Shown here piece after piece: positions 59,605 through 64,000 of a stretch of DNA of 64,000 bases (position 1 is the first letter of the stretch; the number at the start of each line of letters is the position of its first letter). Made by a program: the position numbers and the translations under genes. The notes beneath the pieces are model-generated. The model was not told the origin of the DNA, searched no databases, and worked only from the letters and a program-made list of their open reading frames with translations. The stretch is from Candidatus Pantoea haifensis (GTDB taxonomy: Bacteria; Pseudomonadota; Gammaproteobacteria; Enterobacterales; Enterobacteriaceae). The DNA lies in contig JAGTWN010000010.1 in assembly GCA_018842655.1 (NCBI GenBank), forward strand, positions 62,001 through 126,000, written 5' to 3'.

Positions 59605-60123
59605 ATGCTGTGGATTTGGAATGCCTTGATTGTTCTGGTTACCGTCATTGGCATGGAAGTTGTCGCCGCGCTGGCTCATAAATATATTATGCATGGCTGG
59701 GGGTGGGGCTGGCATCTTTCACACCACGAGCCGCATTCGGGCTGGTTTGAGCTCAACGATCTCTATGCCGTGCTGTTTGCCGCGCTGGCCATTTTATTGA
59801 TCTATCTGGGCAGTGAAGGGATCTGGCCGTTGCAATGGATAGGCGCGGGCATGACGTTATACGGCATACTCTATTTTATGGTGCATGATGGCCTTGTGCA
59901 CCAACGCTGGCCTTTCCGCTATATTCCCCGTCGTGGTTATTTTAAACGGTTATATATGGCGCATCGCATGCATCACGCTGTACGCGGTAAAGAGGGTTGT
60001 GTTTCTTTTGGTTTTCTCTATGCGCCGCCGCTGTCAAAATTGCAGGCGACGCTGAGAAAACGTCACGGCGCTGCGGTTAACGCGGACGCTGCCAAAGATG
60101 AGAAGGACGTGGCGAAGAGGTAA
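59605..60123 (+). CDS. crtZ: Beta-carotene hydroxylase
   Basis: 172 residues from ATG 59605, with GGAG before it. The diiron histidine clusters are HKYIMHGWGWGWHLSHHEPH, HDGLVHQRW and HRMHHAVRGKEGCV. It hydroxylates beta-carotene to zeaxanthin at the membrane. It is transcribed toward crtB, and its last 47 bases overlap the crtB 3' end on the other strand, the usual Pantoea arrangement. Confidence 0.97.
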   Translation: MLWIWNALIVLVTVIGMEVVAALAHKYIMHGWGWGWHLSHHEPHSGWFELNDLYAVLFAALAILLIYLGSEGIWPLQWIGAGMTLYGILYFMVHDGLVHQRWPFRYIPRRGYFKRLYMAHRMHHAVRGKEGCVSFGFLYAPPLSKLQATLRKRHGAAVNADAAKDEKDVAKR

Positions 60124-61006
60124 CCATTCGGGACCTAAGTGCCTGACCAGACGCTGACACCAGCAAGGCCAGTTTTTCAGGCTTGCTGGTGGACTGACGA
60201 CGATCCCACGCTTTCTGACCCGCCAGATCAACTTTTACGCCAATTTTGCGATACACCCCTTTAGCGGTGGCAATCGCCCATGCCGATCGCAGCGGCAATC
60301 CCGTTAATCCCGCTTCTGCGGATCGATAATAAGGCTCAGCTTCATGTACCAGCCGTTTGGCAACGCGGCTTAGTGCCTGACGATTTTCAGGCGCAGCAAA
60401 ATTGATGCTGTTTAAACCCTCCTGTTTTAGCCACTGTTCCGGCAAGTAACAGCGGCCAACCTGAGCATCATCGACAATATCGCGGGCGATATTTGTCAGC
60501 TGAAATGCCAGGCCCAGATCGCAGGCGCGATCCAGAATGGCCTGGTCGCGAACCCCCATAATCTGCGCCATCATTAATCCGACCACCCCCGCCACGTGAT
60601 AGCAGTAGCGTAAGGTGTCATCAATGTTTTGATAACGGGCTTCATGCACATCCATTGCGAAGCCTTCAAGATGATCGAAAGCGTAAGCGGGTAAAATATC
60701 ATGCGCCATCGCCACTTCCTGGAAGGCAGCAAAAGCGGGTTCATGCATTTGCGTACCGGCATAAGCCTGCCGCGTTTTGATCTCCAGCTGCGTCAGGCGC
60801 TGCTCAGGCGTTTGAAATGAGACAACGTCTGAAGCGAAGCCAAACTGCTGATCGTCAATCACATCATCACAGTGACGGCACCATGAGTAGAGCATTAATA
60901 CGCTGCGACGCGTTTTAGCATCAAACAGCCTGGATGCCGTGGCAAAACTCTTTGAACCGACTTCCATCGTTTCGACAGCATGATCAAGCAAGGACGGATT
61001 ATTCAA
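60077..61006 (-). CDS. crtB: Phytoene synthase
   Basis: Intact 309 residues. The two aspartate-rich prenyl-diphosphate motifs are HCDDVIDDQQFGF (near 40-50) and QLTNIARDIVDDAQVGRCYL (near 165-185). It joins two geranylgeranyl diphosphates into phytoene. The start overlaps the crtI stop by ATGA. The 3' end overlaps crtZ. Confidence 0.97.
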   Translation of the reverse strand: MNNPSLLDHAVETMEVGSKSFATASRLFDAKTRRSVLMLYSWCRHCDDVIDDQQFGFASDVVSFQTPEQRLTQLEIKTRQAYAGTQMHEPAFAAFQEVAMAHDILPAYAFDHLEGFAMDVHEARYQNIDDTLRYCYHVAGVVGLMMAQIMGVRDQAILDRACDLGLAFQLTNIARDIVDDAQVGRCYLPEQWLKQEGLNSINFAAPENRQALSRVAKRLVHEAEPYYRSAEAGLTGLPLRSAWAIATAKGVYRKIGVKVDLAGQKAWDRRQSTSKPEKLALLVSASGQALRSRMVTSSPRPSHLWQRPR

Positions 61007-62479
61007 GCCAGATCCTCCAGCATCAAACCTGCGGTTGCTTTAGCGGAACCAATGACACCAGGAATACCAGCACCTGGGTGAGTGCCAGCGCCGACCAGGT
61101 ATAAGTTTTGAATATGTTTGTCACGATTGTGAGGGCGGAACCAGGCACTCTGCGTGAGGATCGGCTCAACTGAAAATGCAGAGCCTTGATACGCATTTAA
61201 CTCATCGCGAAAATCAAAAGGGGTAAACATGCGATGAGTGACTAACTGGCTACGCAGCCCTGGCATGTAATGTTGCTCAAGATAATCAAAAATACGCTCA
61301 CGCAGGCGCGGCCCTTCCACTGACCAGTCGAGGCTGGCTGTTCCCAGATGCGGTACGGGTGCCAGTACGTAATAACTGCCGCAACCAGGCGGTGCCAGCG
61401 ACGGGTCAGTTACGCAAGGCGCATGCAGGTAAAGCGAAAAATCGTCCGCCAGGCCATCGTGATTAAAAATCTCATCGATTAATTCCCGGTAGCGTGGGCC
61501 AAAACAGACCGTATGATGCGCCAGCTGATCGTGATGGTGATTCAGCCCAAAATAGAGCACAAACAGCGAGTTGCTCATGCGCTTGCCTTTGAGCGAACGC
61601 GCCTGGGCGGTTGAACCCGCATGATGACTGAGGAGATCATTGTAGGTATGAACCACGTCGGCATTTGATGCCACAGCACGGGTTGGGAATACGCGTCCAT
61701 CCTGTAAATGCACCGCATTAATCTGTTCGCCTGCTGTTTCAAGTCGACTGACTTTGGCATTCAACGCCACTTCGCCGCCTAAATCCTCAAACAGTTTCAC
61801 CATCCCGTTAACCAATGCGCCAGTGCCGCCGCGCGGGAACCAGACGCCCCATTCGCGTTCCAGCGCATGGATCAGGGTATAGATGGAGGAGGTGGCAAAC
61901 GGATTACCACCCACTAACAGCGAATGAAAGGAAAAAGCCTGACGCAGATGTTCGTCTTCGATATAACTCGCCACTTTACTGTATACGCTACGCCAGGCCT
62001 GAAGCCGCGTCAGCTGCGGCGCGGCGCGCACCATGTCACGAAAGGATAAAAACGGCACGGTGCCGAGCTTCAGATACCCCTCTTTAAACACCGCTCGTGA
62101 ATAGTCTAAAAACCGGCGATAGCCTTCAACGTCACGCGGGTTAAACTGTGCAATTTGCCGCTCAAGCTGATGCTGGTCGTTGTCATAGTTAAACACCTGA
62201 CCGTTTTCCCAACATAAACAATAAAACGGGGTTACCGGCAACAGCTCAACATAATCTTCCTTTTTTACCCGCCAGTGTAAACAGCTCTTCTATGGCGCTG
62301 GGATCGGTAATAACTGTCGGGCCAGCATCAAATGTAAACCCTTGATCCTGATAAACATAAGCACGGCCGCCGGGCTTATCGCGCTGTTCAAGTAATAACG
62401 TGGGAATACCTGCCGCCTGAAGGCGAATTGCCAGCGCCAGGCCACCAAAACCTGCGCCAATCACTGTGGTTCTTTTCAT
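61003..62479 (-). CDS. crtI: Phytoene desaturase (frameshifted)
   Basis: Restored to 492 residues, exactly the Pantoea ananatis CrtI length, if two A's are added in the T6 run (62261-62266 on this strand). TTVIGAGFGGLALAIRLQAA is the FAD motif, and VGAGTHPGAGIPGVIGSAKA the conserved C-terminal region. It carries out the four desaturations from phytoene to lycopene. ATG 62479 overlaps the crtY stop (ATGA). Confidence 0.96.
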
Positions 62480-63641
62480 CGCATCGCTCGTAGCCGGGAA
62501 GGATTAGTCAAAACAGCCTGCAATGCCGCCATCATCGGAACCGGCGGCTTGCCGCTAAGAATGCGTGCCATATCGGGCAACGTCAGTTTTCCCGCGTAGA
62601 AGCGGGCAATCAGGCTCTCTGGCAAACCATAAAAACGCTGCATCACTTTCCAGCGTTGGTCAGCCGGTCCGGCCAAAAAAGCATGCGATTTAACATGCGA
62701 AAGAAGCCCTGTCGCCGCCAGGCGTCGGTCGCAAAGCGTTTAATCACCTCATGAAGTTGAGAAAAAGACGCTGGCGCGCTGTCAGCGATGTGATCGGCCA
62801 GCGCCACAGCCAGCGGCAGCGAATAGCCGGTCGTGGGGTGGAAAAGCCCGGCACGCAATCCTGAACAGGCCAACTGACGATGCTGCCAAAATCTCTGATG
62901 TTCGCCTGCTAAGGTAATGGGCAGCGCACCCTGCTCTTCACGAATTAACTGCTCCAGTTGCCAGCCGTGCTGCGCAGCATAGGCGCTGATATGCTGCCGC
63001 GCTTGCTGCGCCTCTAACAGGGCGTTGTCAATGTAATGGGTATCTTCAATTAAAAGCGTGGTCGCTGAAAGCGGCAGAGTGTAAACAAAACGATAGCCAT
63101 TTTGCTGGTCAACCGTAGCGTCCATGATGATCGGTGCGGTTAAACCGTGCGGCTGTTGCAGTTGCCACTCCTGACCAACAAACGCCTGGAAGCCAGTCAG
63201 CAGGGCACCATCGGGTAAATAGCCGCGCCCGTCGATAACTGCCGTCGCCGAGAAGGTTCGGCCATCAGCGAGTCGCACGGTTTCTGGCGTCATGTGCGAA
63301 ACCTGCGCCTGCGTAATCAGTCGTGCGCCAAAGCGATCCGTCAGTAGATCAGCGAACCGCTGAGAGGTTACACAAAAATAGCCACTGTTGAGTTGACGCC
63401 TGCGCTGTGGAAACCGCACATGATAATGACTCCAGCGATGCACGATGAGCGGCGCAATCCAGCGATGCTGTTCAGGGGATAAATCCTCTTCATGAAATGA
63501 CCAGGTATGATTACCGCCCGCCTGCGCGTCAGATTCAATCAGCAGCAAAGCGAGATCCGGGTGCTGTTGTTGTAAGCGCAGTGCAATTAAGCCATTCGCC
63601 AGTCCAGCGCCAACCAGGATCAGATCATAATGCTGTTGCAT
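62476..63641 (-). CDS. crtY: Lycopene beta-cyclase (frameshifted)
   Basis: About 388 residues after repair. LILVGAGLANGLIALRLQQQ is the dinucleotide motif and AGLFHPTTGYSLPLAVALAD the cyclase motif. The frame breaks at A6 62675-62680; one added base gives NRMLFLAGPADQRWKVMQ. It cyclises both ends of lycopene to beta-carotene. It starts 17 bases inside crtX. Confidence 0.95.
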
Positions 63642-64000
63642 ACTGGCTTCCTTTAACGACAGGACGGCGCGTAATCATTGCCTGTTCGATGATGGCGGCG
63701 GCGGTTTCACTGCCACCGGCGTGTTGCAGCGCCTGTTGCAGTCTGATCATACGCTGACGGTATTCATCATTATTTAGCAGCGAACGAAGCTGGCTCGCCA
63801 GCGCATGGCTGGTAGTGAAGCGTGACGCACGTCGGCCAATGCCATGATAAACAATGCGGGAGGCGACGCCGGGTTGATCAAAGGCGAGTGGCAAGGCCAG
63901 CAGCGGCGTTAAACAGTTCACCGCATCCAGCACAGTATTAAGTCCGCCATGCGTAATTGCGACCTGCGCTTGCGCTAAAGCCGCAGCCTGATCGGCAAAC
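63625..64000 (-). CDS. crtX: Zeaxanthin glucosyltransferase, C-terminal part (cut by window edge)
   Basis: The last about 124 residues are present: QAQVAITHGGLNTVLDAVNC, LPLAFDQPGVASRIVYHGIG and the end KGSQYATAL. This is the UDP-sugar binding C-terminal domain of CrtX, which glucosylates zeaxanthin. crtE, the next gene expected upstream, lies outside the window. Confidence 0.96.
   Translation of the reverse strand, partial: FADQAAALAQAQVAITHGGLNTVLDAVNCLTPLLALPLAFDQPGVASRIVYHGIGRRASRFTTSHALASQLRSLLNNDEYRQRMIRLQQALQHAGGSETAAAIIEQAMITRRPVVKGSQYATAL

Noticed and set aside
615-62680. Widespread programmed frameshifting
   Set aside because: Breaks lie at ordinary short homopolymers in unrelated genes without a common slippery signal or downstream structure; base loss in the consensus is simpler.

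Overview
The window looks like part of a large, low-copy accessory plasmid of a Pantoea-type enterobacterium (Erwiniaceae). Three things point there together: a carotenoid cluster crtX-crtY-crtI-crtB facing crtZ (59.6-64 kb), a TPP-riboswitch-led thiO-thiS-thiG-thiF set followed by an ABC transporter (49.7-55.3 kb), and a RepFIB-type replicon with P1-like parA/parB (35.6-41.3 kb). Carriage of carotenoid and thiamine genes on one RepFIB-like plasmid is the known hallmark of the Large Pantoea Plasmid (LPP-1) family; the assignment is by recognition of gene content, not by a database search.

Layout. 0-5.3 kb: two LysR regulators, a cupin, an SDR, a VOC protein, a BlrP1-like BLUF-EAL photoreceptor and a nitroreductase. 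5.3-13.4 kb: alaX, then a leftward amidase / DeoR regulator / carbamoylase / two phosphotransferases / small membrane protein / sodium:solute symporter block that looks like one catabolic locus. 13.7-20 kb: katE catalase, a UbiD decarboxylase with an SRPBCC protein, a KGG-repeat stress protein, a DUF1275 membrane protein. 20-28 kb: racemase plus cupin, a methyl-accepting chemotaxis protein remnant, an exported cupin plus carboxymuconolactone-decarboxylase pair, a TonB receptor with a binding protein, a decayed lhr-type helicase fragment and an aldo/keto reductase. 28-35.6 kb: two small ORFs, a sugar porter, and a LysR-controlled SDR / ACS-type permease / split transketolase operon. 35.6-41.3 kb: replication and partition core, with a P1-like parS, parB, parA, about 27 iterons on both sides of repA, and a GATC-rich melting region. 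41.4-49.6 kb: sad, an FAD oxidoreductase, a COG0523 GTPase with a 24-bp palindrome, a XRE-cupin regulator with azlCD, an esterase, and a TetR regulator with a hydrolase. 49.7-55.3 kb: thiamine operon. 55.3-59.5 kb: a low-GC stretch with a DUF1460 lipoprotein and an ASCH protein, then a flavin reductase and ahr. 59.6-64 kb: carotenoid genes.

Caution on reading frames. At least 28 genes are broken by about 35 small frameshifts. Nearly all lie at short homopolymers and nearly all are repaired by adding one base, after which the proteins have normal family lengths. This is most simply a consensus-sequence error pattern (loss of bases in homopolymers), not mass gene decay. I therefore give full gene spans across the breaks and call true pseudogenes only where homology is degraded in many ways (the lhr-type helicase and the chemotaxis receptor fragments).

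The strongest things to look at are the P1-type parS beside parB, the two-part iteron organisation with a derived CAGTAGC heptamer array, the amidase/carbamoylase/double-kinase/symporter locus, a DUF1460 protein that has lost its expected catalytic cysteine, a ThiF-rhodanese fusion without zinc-binding cysteine pairs, and a perfect 24-bp palindrome in front of a COG0523 metallochaperone-type GTPase.
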